DNA from: Gemmatimonadota bacterium
GTDB taxonomy: Bacteria > Gemmatimonadota > Gemmatimonadetes > Longimicrobiales > Gaopeijiaceae
Reading direction: 5' to 3'
Assembly: GCA_041390125.1 (NCBI GenBank)
Contig: JAWKQN010000003.1
Coordinates: forward strand, 1-64,000
DNA length: 64,000 nt
Of this stretch, positions 9,234 through 20,333 are shown piece by piece. Made by a program: the position numbers and the translations under genes. Position 1 is the stretch's first letter. Every line of letters begins with the position of its first letter. Below the pieces are notes generated by a model. The model was not told the origin of the DNA. It ran no database searches and saw nothing but the letters and a program-made list of their open reading frames with translations.

Positions 9234-10258
9234 TCAGTCCGGATGGTGGCAGGCAGCCTGATGTGCGGGTGCGTCCGCCGTTCCCGAAAGGAGCGGCGTT
9301 TCGCGACGACACACGTCCGTGGCCCGGGGACAGCGCGGATGGAACGGGCAGCCCGGCGGTGGGCGCGACGGGTCCGGGAGCTCGCCCTGGACGGCGATGC
9401 GCGCCTCGGCCCGTCGGGACGGATCGGCGACCGGGATCGCCGCCAGCAGCGCCTGCGTGTAGGGGTGACGCGGGCGCGCGAAGACCTGTGCGGTGGGGCC
9501 GATCTCGGCCAGCCGACCCAGGTAGAGCACCGCGACGCGGTCGCTCAGGTGCCGCACCATCGCCAGGTCGTGCGCGATGAACAGGTACGTGAGGCCGAGC
9601 TCCTCCTTGAGATCGGCGAGCAGGTTGACGATCTGGGCCTGGATGGACACGTCGAGCGCCGAGATGGGCTCGTCCGCTACGACGAAGCGGGGCTGGGTGG
9701 CCAACGCACGGGCGATCCCGATCCGCTGGCGCTGCCCGCCGGAGAATTCGTGGGGGTAGCGCTGCGCGAACGCGGGGTCCAGGCCCACGCGCGCCAGCAG
9801 CTCGGCCACGCGCGCCGTGCGTTGGACGGGCGATCCCAACCCGTGCACGTCGAGCGGTTCCCGCACCGTGGCCCCCACCGTGCGTCGCGGGTTCAGCGAT
9901 GCCATCGGATCCTGGAAGACGATCTGCATGTCGCGGCGCAGCCGCCGCAGGGCCTCCGCCGCCAACGTCCCGAGATCGATCCCGTCGAAGCGCACCGTGC
10001 CGGCGGTGGGCTCGAGCAGACGCAGCAGGGCGCGCCCCGTCGTGGACTTGCCCGAGCCGCTCTCACCCACGAGGCCCAGCGTCTCGCCGGCCGCGAGCTC
10101 GAAGCTGACGCCGTCGACGGCGCGGATGGCGCCGACCTGGCGGCGGAGCACGCCGCGCCGGATCGGAAAGTGCACGGCGAGGTCGCGCACCTCGACGAGG
10201 GGTCGACCGTGCGGGATGGGATCCTCCCGCGCCGCGGCGTCGGCGGGTCGTGCGCCGC

Positions 10259-10262
<4 letters not shown>
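9234..10262 (-). CDS. oppF: Oligopeptide ABC transporter ATP-binding protein (OppF/DppF type)
   Basis: A 342-residue ATPase that energises peptide import. It has Walker A (GESGSGKST), the Q-loop [10 protein letters not shown] typical of OppF/DppF, the signature SGGQRQR, Walker B ([12 protein letters not shown]) and a switch His (FIAHD). The C-terminal oligopeptide extension carries the Cys pattern [14 protein letters not shown], which in DppD/F-type ATPases can bind an Fe-S cluster. The GTG start overlaps the stop of the preceding gene by four bases (GTGA); a much longer upstream frame is rejected because it runs inside that gene. It is the last gene of the five-gene transporter operon. Confidence 0.93.
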
Positions 10263-11259
<997 letters not shown>

Positions 11260-11263
<4 letters not shown>

Positions 11264-12126
11264 GCCGTCCGGCCCGCGGGGTCGAGCGCGTCCTGGAGAC
11301 CGTCGCCGATGAAGTTCACGGCCAGCACGATCACCAGGATGGCCAGCCCGGGAAAGAGGGTGAGCCACGGGTTGGTGGCCATGGTGGCCTGGGCGTCCTG
11401 CAGCAGGTTGCCCCAGGTGGGCGTGGGCGGCTGGACGCCCAGGCCCAGGAAGCTCAAGGACGACTCGAGCACGATGGCGTTGCCCACGGCGAGCGTCGCC
11501 CCGACCACGATGGGGCCCACCGCGTTGGGGAGCAGGTGCAGCGAGATGATGCGCCGATGGGTGGCGCCCAGGCTGCGCGCCGCCTCGACGAACGGCATCT
11601 GCTTGAGCGACAGCACCTCGCCGCGCACGACCCGCGCGGTGGTCATCCAGCTCAGCAGGCCGATGATCAGCGCCATGGACGTGGCGTCCGCCTGTGTGTA
11701 GGAGCTGAGCACGATCAACAGGGGCAGCGTGGGGATGGCGTAGGCCACGTCCGTGGCGCGCATGAGCAGCCCGTCCGTGCGGCCCCCGAAGTAGCCCGCG
11801 AGCGCGCCCACCAGGGTGCCGAAGCCCGTGCCCAGCCCCGCGGCCAGCAGCCCGATGAGGATGGAGATGCGACCGCCGTACAGCACCCGCGTGAAGAGGT
11901 CGCGGCCCAGGTCGTCGGTGCCCATCCAGTGCTCCGGCGAGGGCGCTTCGCGGATGCTGCCCAGGTCGATGGCGTCGAACGCATAGGGGGCGATCCAGGG
12001 GGCCGCCAGGCAGGCCATGCCCACCAGCGCGAACACCGCGATGGACACCCAGGCCAGGGTGTGGCGCCGGAAGCGGCGCCAGGCGCGGGAGCGGGGACGC
12101 TCGGGGGAGGGCGCGAGGCCGCTCAT
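11260..12126 (-). CDS. oppC: Oligopeptide ABC transporter permease (OppC/DppC type)
   Basis: A 288-residue inner-membrane permease. After a basic N-terminus (residues 1-25) comes a first membrane segment ([18 protein letters not shown]), a periplasmic loop with the [16 protein letters not shown] segment diagnostic of OppC/DppC, and about five further membrane spans. The EAA loop that docks the ATPases is present ([14 protein letters not shown]). The ATG overlaps the OppB stop (ATGA). It forms the peptide channel with OppB. Confidence 0.94.
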
Positions 12127-13076
12127 TCGTAGCGGATGCGGGGATCGAGCACGCCGTACAGGACGTCCGCGACCAGGTTGAAGACGATCACCATGAGCGA
12201 GCCCAGCATCAGGATGCCCATGAGCAGCGGGTAGTCGCGGGCGAACATGGCCTGCACGAACATGCGGCCGATGCCCGGCCAGGCGAACACGGTCTCCGTG
12301 ATCACGGCGCCCGAGAAGAGGCCGGCCAGGTTGAGCGCCATGACCGAGAGCACCGGGATCAGCGCGTTGCGCACGGCGTGCACGCCGATCACGCGCCCTT
12401 CGGGCAGCCCCTTGGCGCGGGCGGTGCGCACGTAGTCGGCGCGCAGCGAGCCCAGCAGGCTCGCGCGCAGGTAGCGCGACCAGCCCGCGATGTAGCGGAA
12501 CGACAGGACCAGGCCCGGCAGGATCAGGTGCAGCAGGTGGTCGCCGAGCGAGCTCGCGCCCACCGTCTCCGTGCCGGAGACGGGCAGCCACCCGAGCTTG
12601 ACGGCGAACAGCCACTGGAGGATGAGCGCGAACCAGAACACGGGCATGGCCATGCCCAGGAACGAGAGCGCCGTGCCCAGGAAGTCGACCGTCGTGTACT
12701 GGCGCACCGCGCTCAGGATTCCCAGCGCGATGGCGACGACGGCGGCGAAGAGGAAGGAGACGCCCATCAGCTCGAGCGTGGCCGGGAGCCGCTCCAGGAT
12801 CATGGCGGCCACGGGCCGCGTCGTGGAGAAGCTGATGCCCAGGTCGCCCGTGAGCGCCGCGCCCAACCAGCGCAGGTACTGGATGTGCACCGGCTGATCC
12901 ACCCCGAGCCGCCGCCGGTAGGCCTCGATGACGGAGGGGTCGATGAAGCGACCGCTCTCGAGCAGCGCGCCTTCCGGTCCGCCGGGTGCGGCCTGGATCA
13001 CGGCGAAGAGCACGAGGCTGATCCCGAACGCCATCGGGATCATCTGCACCAGGCGGCGCAGGATGTAGGCGCCCAT
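12123..13076 (-). CDS. oppB: Oligopeptide ABC transporter permease (OppB/DppB type)
   Basis: A 317-residue permease starting MGAYILRRLVQMIP, the usual OppB/DppB opening, with about six membrane spans. Features include the PGGPEGALLE loop, LGVDQP before the second span, and an EAA-type loop (RTARAKGLPEGRVIGVHAVRN). The start at 13076 is 16 bases past the stop of the binding-protein gene; a longer frame reads into that gene and is not used. Operon order is binding protein, B, C, D, F, as in classical Opp/Dpp systems. Confidence 0.94.
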   Translation of the reverse strand: MGAYILRRLVQMIPMAFGISLVLFAVIQAAPGGPEGALLESGRFIDPSVIEAYRRRLGVDQPVHIQYLRWLGAALTGDLGISFSTTRPVAAMILERLPATLELMGVSFLFAAVVAIALGILSAVRQYTTVDFLGTALSFLGMAMPVFWFALILQWLFAVKLGWLPVSGTETVGASSLGDHLLHLILPGLVLSFRYIAGWSRYLRASLLGSLRADYVRTARAKGLPEGRVIGVHAVRNALIPVLSVMALNLAGLFSGAVITETVFAWPGIGRMFVQAMFARDYPLLMGILMLGSLMVIVFNLVADVLYGVLDPRIRYE

Positions 13077-13092
13077 CAGGGGAGCCGGGTCG

Positions 13093-14733
13093 TCAGGAGG
13101 CGGGCGGGCCCAGGGACCATTCGTGCAGGTTCCAGAAGCTGCCGAAGTTCGTCCCACTCCCGCGATAGCCCTGCACGCGCTCGCTCACCACCTCGGGGAT
13201 GACGTTGTGGTAGAGCAGCAGCGTGTGCGCCGACTCGCCCAGCAGCGTCTGCGCCCGGTCCAGCAGCGGCTTGCGCTGCGCGAAGGAGAGATGGCGGTCG
13301 GATTCCTCCATCACCTCGTCGAGGGCGGGATCACAGAACCCGGTCATGTTGTTGGGGCCCCCACACGCGTACAGACCGGTGATGCTGGGATCCGCCGGGA
13401 GGAACCAGGCGCTGATGATCCCCTCCCACTGGCTGCTGCGCCAGCGCTGCGTCCAGGCGGCACTCTCCAGCGTCTCGAACTGCACCTCCACGCCCACCTG
13501 CCGCAGCTGCGCCTGGATCACCTGCGCGATGGCGATGCGGTCGGTGCTGCCGGCGCGGTTCAACAGCGTGAACGAGAACCGCTCGCCGCCCTTCGTGCGG
13601 ATCCCGTCCGGCCCCGGGGTCCAGCCCGCCGCATCCAGGAGGCGGCGCGAGCGCTCCGGATCGTAGTCGAAGCCCGGCGCGTCCGCGTTGTGGTAGGGGC
13701 TGGTCGGGTTGATGGGGGAGTTCGTGACGCGCACCGTGCCCTGCAGCAACTGGCGCGCGATGGCCTCCCGGTCGATGGCGTGGAAGAGCGCGCGTCGCAC
13801 GTCGGCGTCGGCGAACAGGCGCTGCCCGCGCTCCGTCTTCACGTTCAGATCCAGGTGCATCACCGAGTTGGAGGGGACCAGGTGGACGCGCATGCCGTCC
13901 ACGCCCTCCATCTCGGCCACCTGCGTGGGCTGGATCTGCCCCCAGTGGAAGCCCCCGGCCTTGAGCGCGTTGAGCCGGGTGTTGTTGTCCGGGATGAAGG
14001 ACCAGACGATGCCGGCCAGGGCGGGGACGTCGTCGCCTCGCCAATAGTCCGGGTTGCGCTCCACGTGGATGTATTCGCCGGTCTTCCATTCCACGAAGCG
14101 GAACGGGCCCGTTCCGATGGTGCCCGAGCCCCGGTTGTAGGGCTCGTAGTTGACGATCTCCTCGGTGGTCATGTCGCCCAGGACGTGCTCCGGCAGCACC
14201 GCCTCGAACAGGCCTGCGTAGTAGCCGTACAGCCCGTTCCAGCGGAACACCACGGTGTGGGCGTCCGGCATGGTGCAGTCGACGATGTTCAGGTACTGGT
14301 CGCGGTTGTAGGTCTGCGACCCCGGGCTGGACACGAAGCGCCAGGTGAAGCAGACGTCTGCGCTGGTGAAGGGCTCCCCATCGTGCCAGCGCACGCCCTC
14401 GCGCAGGTGCCAGGTCATGTCCACGGTGCCGTCCCCATTCAGCGTGACGCCGCCGTTGTCTTCCGTGGGGATCTCACGCGCGAGCACCGGGATGTAGGTG
14501 TTGTGCTCGTCCGTGGTGACCAGCCCCTCCATCATGCTGAACTGGATGTCCACCAGGTTCTGGCTGGTGAAGGGGTTCAGCACGTCGATCTCGCGGGTGT
14601 AGGCCACGCGCAGGATGGCCGGATCGCCGGCAGCGGCTCCCGGAGCGGAGCCCGCCGACGCAGGCGCGTCCCCACCGCCGCAGGCCGCGGTCAGCAGGAG
14701 AAACGTGCAGGAGGCGCGGCCGGATCGGATCAT
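13093..14733 (-). CDS. oppA: Peptide-binding lipoprotein of the Opp transporter (SBP family 5)
   Basis: A 546-residue solute-binding protein. The signal peptide ends in lipobox LTAAC (Cys at residue 18), followed by a Gly/Ala-rich linker, so it should be membrane-anchored. The mature protein has the family 5 hallmarks: LNPFTSQN and LVTTDEHNTYIPVLA near the N-terminus, WHLREGVRWHDGEPFTSADVCF, and a late DPALDEVMEESD region. First gene of the operon, so it should set ligand specificity; peptides are most likely, but some members bind nickel, sugars or other compounds. The promoter should be in 14734-14888, the gap to the divergent DUF819 gene. Confidence 0.9.
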   Translation of the reverse strand: MIRSGRASCTFLLLTAACGGGDAPASAGSAPGAAAGDPAILRVAYTREIDVLNPFTSQNLVDIQFSMMEGLVTTDEHNTYIPVLAREIPTEDNGGVTLNGDGTVDMTWHLREGVRWHDGEPFTSADVCFTWRFVSSPGSQTYNRDQYLNIVDCTMPDAHTVVFRWNGLYGYYAGLFEAVLPEHVLGDMTTEEIVNYEPYNRGSGTIGTGPFRFVEWKTGEYIHVERNPDYWRGDDVPALAGIVWSFIPDNNTRLNALKAGGFHWGQIQPTQVAEMEGVDGMRVHLVPSNSVMHLDLNVKTERGQRLFADADVRRALFHAIDREAIARQLLQGTVRVTNSPINPTSPYHNADAPGFDYDPERSRRLLDAAGWTPGPDGIRTKGGERFSFTLLNRAGSTDRIAIAQVIQAQLRQVGVEVQFETLESAAWTQRWRSSQWEGIISAWFLPADPSITGLYACGGPNNMTGFCDPALDEVMEESDRHLSFAQRKPLLDRAQTLLGESAHTLLLYHNVIPEVVSERVQGYRGSGTNFGSFWNLHEWSLGPPAS

Positions 14734-14888
14734 GAAGCGTCGGGAGGGCGGGGAGGGGCAGAGGGAACCGCCGCAGAGTGCGGCGGGGAGGGGCGCGCCG
14801 CAAGGCGTCCGCCGCGCGTGTGGAGGCCCGGCGCAGCTCCCGGAGGCGTCCGCTTGCTGGTCCCGCCCGCTGCCGCCTATCCTCGCGG

Positions 14889-16040
14889 ATGATCTCCAGT
14901 CCCCTGGCCGTCCTCTTCGTGCTCGCCACGGTCGTCCTGACGGCCGTCTGGCTGGAAGCGCGGTACCGCACGTTCCGCTCCCTGGGGGCCGCGCTCGTCA
15001 GCATCCTGCTCGCGATGCTGCTGTCCAACCTGGGGCTGATCCCCGGCACCTCGCCGGCCTACGACTTCCTGGCCGGGCCGGCCGTGAGCGCGGGGATCGT
15101 GCTCATCCTGCTCGCGGTGGATCTGCGGACCGTGGTGCAGGCCGGGCCGCGCATGCTGGGCGCGTTCGCGGTGGGCGCGGTGGGCACCGCCGCGGGTGCG
15201 GTCACCGCCGCGCTCCTCCTGGCGGGCGCCATCGGCCCCGAGACGTGGAAGCTGGCCGGTCAGTACACCGCCACGTACACGGGTGGCGGTGCCAACTTCG
15301 CCGCCGTGGGCGCCGCCCTCGAGACGAGCGGGGAGCTCTTCGCGGCCGGCATCGCCGCGGACGTCATCGTCACCGCGATCTGGATGGCCACCTGTCTGGC
15401 GGTCCCGGTGCTGTGGGGACGGGGGCGCGGCGGCGCGGTGCCCGGGTTGGAGGAGCAGACCCAGGAGCCGGTGGGCTCGGCGGACGCGCTCGACCGGAGG
15501 CTCTACGCCACGGTGGGCACGGTGGCGCTCAAGGACATCGGTGGCCTGATGGTCGTGGTGCTGGGCACCCTGTGGGTGGCGGAGCTGCTGGCGGCCCGCA
15601 CGCCGCTGCCGGGCGTGCTGTGGCTGACCACCATCGCGCTGCTGTTGGCCCAGGTCCCCCACGTGAAGGCGCTGCGCGGCGCCGCGGTCTTCGGCAACTA
15701 CCTGGTGCTGTGGTTCCTGGCCAGCAACGGGGCCAGCTCCGTGATCGCCAACATCGTGGCGGTGGGGCCGCCCATCTTCTACTTCGCGTTGGTGACCGTG
15801 GGCATCCACGGCCTCGTGATCTTCGTGGGCGGGCGCCTGGTCGGGCTCGACCTCAAGACGCTGGCCGTGGCCTCGCAGGCCAACGTGGGCGGGCCGGCCT
15901 CGGCCATGGCGCTCGCCAGCGCGCGGGGCTACACGGACCGTCTCCTGCCCGGGGTGGCGGTGGGGCTGCTGGGCTACGCCGTGGGCAACTACATCGGCTT
16001 CGCGGTCGCGAGCGTGATGCGAGGCGTGATCGGCGGCTGA
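14889..16040 (+). CDS. DUF819 family integral membrane protein
   Basis: A 383-residue polytopic membrane protein with about ten hydrophobic segments. The family hallmark is visible around residues 130-150: a GQYTATYTGGGANFAAVG segment following a membrane helix. A matching C-terminal half contains VASQANVGGPASAMALA, consistent with an inverted repeat as in CPA/anion-transporter-like folds. The start at 14889 (ATG, just before the first helix) is preferred over upstream Arg-rich frame. The role of DUF819 proteins is not settled; carboxylate or ion transport is suspected. It is divergent from the Opp operon. Confidence 0.85.
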   Translation: MISSPLAVLFVLATVVLTAVWLEARYRTFRSLGAALVSILLAMLLSNLGLIPGTSPAYDFLAGPAVSAGIVLILLAVDLRTVVQAGPRMLGAFAVGAVGTAAGAVTAALLLAGAIGPETWKLAGQYTATYTGGGANFAAVGAALETSGELFAAGIAADVIVTAIWMATCLAVPVLWGRGRGGAVPGLEEQTQEPVGSADALDRRLYATVGTVALKDIGGLMVVVLGTLWVAELLAARTPLPGVLWLTTIALLLAQVPHVKALRGAAVFGNYLVLWFLASNGASSVIANIVAVGPPIFYFALVTVGIHGLVIFVGGRLVGLDLKTLAVASQANVGGPASAMALASARGYTDRLLPGVAVGLLGYAVGNYIGFAVASVMRGVIGG

Positions 16041-16056
16041 GCCGCTGTGCGAGCCC

Positions 16057-17097
16057 TCAGTACAGACGCTCCGGATCCAGCCGGTTGAGCAGGGGCTCGC
16101 CGGCCTTCCAGCGTCGCAGGTTCTCCGAAAACAACTCCGTGATGCGCTCGTTCTCCCGGTCGCTGGTGCTGCCCGAGTGCGGGCTGACCAGCACGTTCGG
16201 CATGGACCACAGCGGGCTGGAGGGCGGGAGCGGCTCGTCGGCGAACACGTCCAGGTACGCCCCACCGAGGTGCCCGCGCGTGAGCGCGTCCACCAGCGCG
16301 GGTTCGTCCACCAGGGCGCCGCGACCGATGTTGATGAGCGCCGCTCCGGCCGGGAGGGCCGCGAGCTCGGCCGCTCCGATCATCACCTCGGTCTCGTCCG
16401 TATGCGGCGCGATGAGCACCAGGAACTCCGCCTCGGGCAGCACCTCCGCGAGCGCGTCGGGCCCGACCATGCGGTGGACGTCCGGGTGGCCCCGGTCGGC
16501 GTGCCGGCGCACGCCGATCACCCGCATGCGGTGCGCGCGCGCCAGGCGCGCCACCTCGCCGCCGACGGCACCCAGGCCGAGCACCACCACCGTGCGATCT
16601 TCCAGGTCGGTTCCCGCGAAGCGCTCCCAGTGCCGCTGGCCCTGGGCGGCGACCATGTGCAGCGCCCTGCGCGCATGCAGCAGCATGCCCAGCAGCGCGA
16701 ACTCCGCCAGCGGCACGGCGTGCACGCCCCTCGCCGTGGTGAACACGGTCTGCGGCATCCGCTCCGCGTAGCGCACGCGGCGCACGAACTGGCCGATGCC
16801 GGCGCTCGTGGCCTGGATCCAGCGCACCTGGGGCGCGCGCTCGGGCAGATCGTCGAGATGGGTCTGATCGAAGTCGAACAGGATCGTGGCGCGGGCCAGC
16901 AGCGCGAGCCAGCGAGCCTCCTCGTCCGCCGTGCGGGCGCGGTCCGCTCCCTTGTGATCGGCGGGATAGCGCGGCGGGCGCAGCAGCTCCGGCGCGTGGA
17001 GGATCTCCAGGTCGGGATGGTCGCGTCGCAGACGCGCCACGTGCTCCGGTTCGAGCCAGCTGCAGATCAGGACGGTGTCGGGCGCGGGGACGGGCAC
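16057..17097 (-). CDS. D-isomer 2-hydroxyacid dehydrogenase family protein
   Basis: A 346-residue NAD(P)-dependent oxidoreductase. The catalytic triad of the family is present: Arg in NIGRGALVDE, Glu in DVFADEPLP and His in SPHSG. The nucleotide-binding motif is VLGLGAVGGEVA. An SAGIG segment precedes it, as in the GhrA/hydroxypyruvate-reductase branch. Likely role: reduction of a 2-keto acid (for example hydroxypyruvate or glyoxylate). Start is GTG at 17097. It converges with DUF819, with only 16 bases between stops, and lies downstream of the two DUF885 genes on the same strand. Confidence 0.9.
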   Translation of the reverse strand: MPVPAPDTVLICSWLEPEHVARLRRDHPDLEILHAPELLRPPRYPADHKGADRARTADEEARWLALLARATILFDFDQTHLDDLPERAPQVRWIQATSAGIGQFVRRVRYAERMPQTVFTTARGVHAVPLAEFALLGMLLHARRALHMVAAQGQRHWERFAGTDLEDRTVVVLGLGAVGGEVARLARAHRMRVIGVRRHADRGHPDVHRMVGPDALAEVLPEAEFLVLIAPHTDETEVMIGAAELAALPAGAALINIGRGALVDEPALVDALTRGHLGGAYLDVFADEPLPPSSPLWSMPNVLVSPHSGSTSDRENERITELFSENLRRWKAGEPLLNRLDPERLY

Positions 17098-17238
17098 GGC
17101 GACTCGGGCGGCAAGGATGGAGCGCGGTGCGCGTCACCGCGGGCGAGCCCCAGGGTAGGGGGTCGCCGCGGGGTCCGACAGGAGCGACGGCGGATGGGAG
17201 GCGACCGGGAGGCGTCCTCGGAGCGCTGCCCCGCCCGC

Positions 17239-18426
17239 TCAGGCGCCCGGGAAGGCGGCCACCGTATCCACGCTGTGCATCCGTCCGTGCAGCCACTCCA
17301 CGAACGCGGCCCGGTCCCGCGCGGCAACCCGCGACCAGGTGGGCAGCACGGACGGCTCTCCCCACCAGTAGGACCAGATGAGCACGGCCCGGGACGGCGC
17401 GGCGATGAAGGCCAGGCGATTGTCCACCCAGCCCTCTCCTCCGACCAGGCTCTGCTCGGCCAGCCAGTCGCGCACCTCGTCCCGGGGCCACTCCAGCGCG
17501 TGGAGCCGCCAGGCGGCGCCCGTGCCGATGCCGGCCCGGTAGCGCGTCATCAGCGACTGGAAGCGGTCGTCGTCTCCTTCCATCCAGTCGATCATCACCA
17601 GCCCGGCGTCGGCGATGCCCTCGAAGACCGAGGAGCTCGCCGTGTTCACCACCGACAACAGCACGTCGGCGGGCGCGCGCCCGGCGCGACCCCAGGTCTC
17701 GCGCAGCTTGAACTGCACGTAGTGCCCGGGGCACCCCTCGTGCGCCGTGAGGTGCTTGAGCGCCGGTCGGGTCAGCACGGGCTCGACGTTGATCTCCACG
17801 CGGCGCTCGAGGTAGTTGCAGCGCGCGTTGAACGGCACGCCGGTCACCGCCACCGCCCGCATGGCGTCGCTGCGCGGGGCGGGGATCTCCACCAGGCGCT
17901 CCTCGGTGTGCGTCCAGGCGGTGTCCATCAGCTCGGCCAGCACGCCCTCCACCTCGTCGGCCGGCACGCGGTTGCGCTCCTCCCAGCGGCGGCACTGCTC
18001 GCGCAGGTCGCCGTTGTAGCCCATCGCGTCCAGCAGGGCGCGCATGTCCGCCCGCAACCCGTCCAGCTCGGCGTCCGCCACGGGCGCCACCGGCACGTGC
18101 AGGAAGCTCGCGAGCTGCTCCCGGAACGGGAGACCCTCCTCCCTCCACTGCGTGAACGCGATGGACGAGCCGCAGAGCTGGGCGTAGTACCGACGCCGGT
18201 CGGGCTCGGGCAGCAAGGCCGCCCGGTCGTCGAGCTCGCGGAAGCGCTCACGCGCCTCCGCGTACGACGCGAACCGCTCCGGTGCGTAGCGGCCGTCCAG
18301 GTCGAGGTTCAGGACGGCCAGGCCGTCCCCGTCCGCGCTCTCGGCGCGGTAGAGCGCGTCCAGGCCCAGCAGGGCGGTGATGGCGTCTTCGCCGAAGGCG
18401 AGCGTCTCGTCACTCGGGGCGGGCAT
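17239..18426 (-). CDS. DUF885-type metallopeptidase-like protein (HEGxPGH motif intact)
   Basis: A 395-residue protein without a clear signal peptide. Residues 229-238 read HEGCPGHYVQ, matching the zinc-binding HExxPGHxxQ signature of DUF885 (gluzincin-like) proteins; Glu269 in FEGIADAGL is placed as the third ligand. It is shorter than usual DUF885 members (about 550-600 residues), lacking much of the N-terminal helical part. I chose the ATG at 18426, with GGAG ten bases upstream; an ATG nine bases earlier is also possible. The start lies 17 bases inside the end of the upstream DUF885 gene. Likely a cytoplasmic peptidase working alongside that neighbour. Confidence 0.7.
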   Translation of the reverse strand: MPAPSDETLAFGEDAITALLGLDALYRAESADGDGLAVLNLDLDGRYAPERFASYAEARERFRELDDRAALLPEPDRRRYYAQLCGSSIAFTQWREEGLPFREQLASFLHVPVAPVADAELDGLRADMRALLDAMGYNGDLREQCRRWEERNRVPADEVEGVLAELMDTAWTHTEERLVEIPAPRSDAMRAVAVTGVPFNARCNYLERRVEINVEPVLTRPALKHLTAHEGCPGHYVQFKLRETWGRAGRAPADVLLSVVNTASSSVFEGIADAGLVMIDWMEGDDDRFQSLMTRYRAGIGTGAAWRLHALEWPRDEVRDWLAEQSLVGGEGWVDNRLAFIAAPSRAVLIWSYWWGEPSVLPTWSRVAARDRAAFVEWLHGRMHSVDTVAAFPGA

Positions 18427-20125
18427 CGATCCCATTCTCCAGCATCTCTCCGATGAGGCGGACGGGCACGGACCCGAACGCGAGGAAACGGTCGTGGAAA
18501 TCGCCGAGCGAGAAGGACGCGCCTTCCCGGCGCTCCGCGGCCCGCCGCACGGCATGCACGGAGTCGGTGCCGACCAGGTACATCAGCGCGGCGCCCGGGA
18601 ACATGCTGTTCTTGACGGCCTCGCCGTGCGCGGCCGCGGCGGACATGCCCGCGGTGCGCTCGTAGAAGGCCTGCGCGTCGCCCAGCGTCATGCGGCCGTG
18701 ATGAAGCTCCACGTCCACGATCGCGCGCGCGCACATGCGCACCCGCGCCAGGGCCTCGGAGACCTCCTCGTCGGGCGTGAGCGCGCCGGACTCGCGCATG
18801 AGGTCCGTCGCATAGCAGGCCCACCCCTCCGCCATGGTGCCGCCGCAGAACATGGCGATGCGCGACGCGCAGTCCACGGCCGCGATGCGGCCGACGCGCG
18901 ACGGGGACCGGAACGCATGCCAGTTCTGCACATGGTGGCCGATCCCGCCGTGGTGGATCACGTGGTTGAGCTTGATGACGCTGTCGGTCGTCGAGGCCAG
19001 CACCGCTTCGCGTTCGGCCGCGGGGACGTCCGACCCCACCGGATGGACCAGGTAGTCGTGCACCGGCGGTCGGCCGAAGGCCGCCGGAGAACGATAGAAC
19101 AGGAAGTAGAGCGCAGGCGCGGAGGAGCGCACCCAGGCCGGACGCTCCACGTACCGCAACGGGAAGTCGGGCCAGGTCAGGAGCCCGCGCGCGAGGGCCT
19201 GGGCCCGCATCGCCTCCCAGATCTCCGTGTGGCGGGCGACGAAGCCCGCCGCCGTGCTGCGCTGGGTCGCCAGGCGCGCGACCGCGTCGGCCACGCTCCC
19301 GCCGCTGCGGGCCGCGGCCTGCTCCACCTGCTGCTCGGCCCGCGCGAGCGCGGCGCGCGCCTCGTCCAGCAGCGCATCGGCACCCTCCCCCAGGAAGTGC
19401 CCCTCCTCCAGGAGGAGCTGGAAGCGCTCCGCCCCCCACGCCGGAACGTCGGGATCGCCGCCGATGCGGGCCTCGCGCAGGTACGCGCGATGCTCGCTGA
19501 AGGCCCGCACCGCCACGTCCGCCGTCTGCAGCAGCCGCTCACCCGCGGGCCCGGCCGCGGCGGCCAGGCGGGCGAGCCCGTCCGCCAGGAACGCCAGCCC
19601 GCCTTCGCACTCGCGCAGTGCCCGCTCCACCCAGGGCCCGGGCGCGTCCTGCACGGCCGCGCGCGCGCCGGCCAGGAAGGTGGGCAGCGCCACCATGCGG
19701 GCGCGCGCGCGCTCGATGCGCTCGGGCAGGGGCGCGAAGTCGGTGAGGAAGAGCGACAGCAGGCCGAACACCGCCTCCCCCGTGTGCAGCGCCGGATTGC
19801 GCCGCTGGAAGTGCGCGGAGCCGTACTCCTCGCACTGGATGCGCAGGAAGCCACGCGCCAGACGACGATCGAGGAGCTGGAAGGGGTCCAGGGGCTCGTG
19901 CGGCAGCGCCTCGAGCGCGAGCAGCTCCGCCTGCATCTCGGCGACGGTGTCCTCGAGCCCCTCGGGAGACCAGTCCGGATAGCGATGGTCGTGCTCGTGC
20001 CGTCCGATGAACGTGGCGTTGACGGGCCGCTCCGCGTAGTAGCCGGCGAAGAAGCGCTCCAACCAGGCGGAGAACTCGGGAGCGGCGGCGGACGGCTCGG
20101 CGGGATCGGGAAGCGGGGTTGGCAT
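18410..20125 (-). CDS. DUF885 family protein with HH in place of the catalytic HE
   Basis: A 571-residue protein of the DUF885 family (full length for the family) with no evident signal peptide. The family's HExxPGHxxQ motif aligns with residues 391-400, which read HHGGIGHHVQ: both metal His positions (391, 397) are kept, but the catalytic Glu is replaced by His392. The third-ligand Glu is present at 433 in AEGWACYA. The substitution suggests either a different chemistry, a different metal site, or a non-catalytic partner of the downstream DUF885 protein, which retains Glu. The two genes overlap by 17 bases. I recall similar HHG variants in this family, so it may define a subgroup rather than a mutation. 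Confidence 0.75.
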   Translation of the reverse strand: MPTPLPDPAEPSAAAPEFSAWLERFFAGYYAERPVNATFIGRHEHDHRYPDWSPEGLEDTVAEMQAELLALEALPHEPLDPFQLLDRRLARGFLRIQCEEYGSAHFQRRNPALHTGEAVFGLLSLFLTDFAPLPERIERARARMVALPTFLAGARAAVQDAPGPWVERALRECEGGLAFLADGLARLAAAAGPAGERLLQTADVAVRAFSEHRAYLREARIGGDPDVPAWGAERFQLLLEEGHFLGEGADALLDEARAALARAEQQVEQAAARSGGSVADAVARLATQRSTAAGFVARHTEIWEAMRAQALARGLLTWPDFPLRYVERPAWVRSSAPALYFLFYRSPAAFGRPPVHDYLVHPVGSDVPAAEREAVLASTTDSVIKLNHVIHHGGIGHHVQNWHAFRSPSRVGRIAAVDCASRIAMFCGGTMAEGWACYATDLMRESGALTPDEEVSEALARVRMCARAIVDVELHHGRMTLGDAQAFYERTAGMSAAAAHGEAVKNSMFPGAALMYLVGTDSVHAVRRAAERREGASFSLGDFHDRFLAFGSVPVRLIGEMLENGIDARPE

Positions 20126-20333
20126 GACGGGCTGGCGGAACCGGACGGCGTGGGCGCGGGCCGGCCGCTCGAGGGCCGTGGGGCCCGTGCGCCGGGGTCC
20201 GCTACGGTAGGGCGCCGGCGTCGCTCGCGACAGGCGCCGGTCCGCGCCGCCTCCGGGCGCGGCCCGGCCACCCCTGGTGCGCCCTGCCTCCCCGGCCTAC
20301 GCTGCCGGCTCTCCTCCACCGCTCGAGGCTTCG

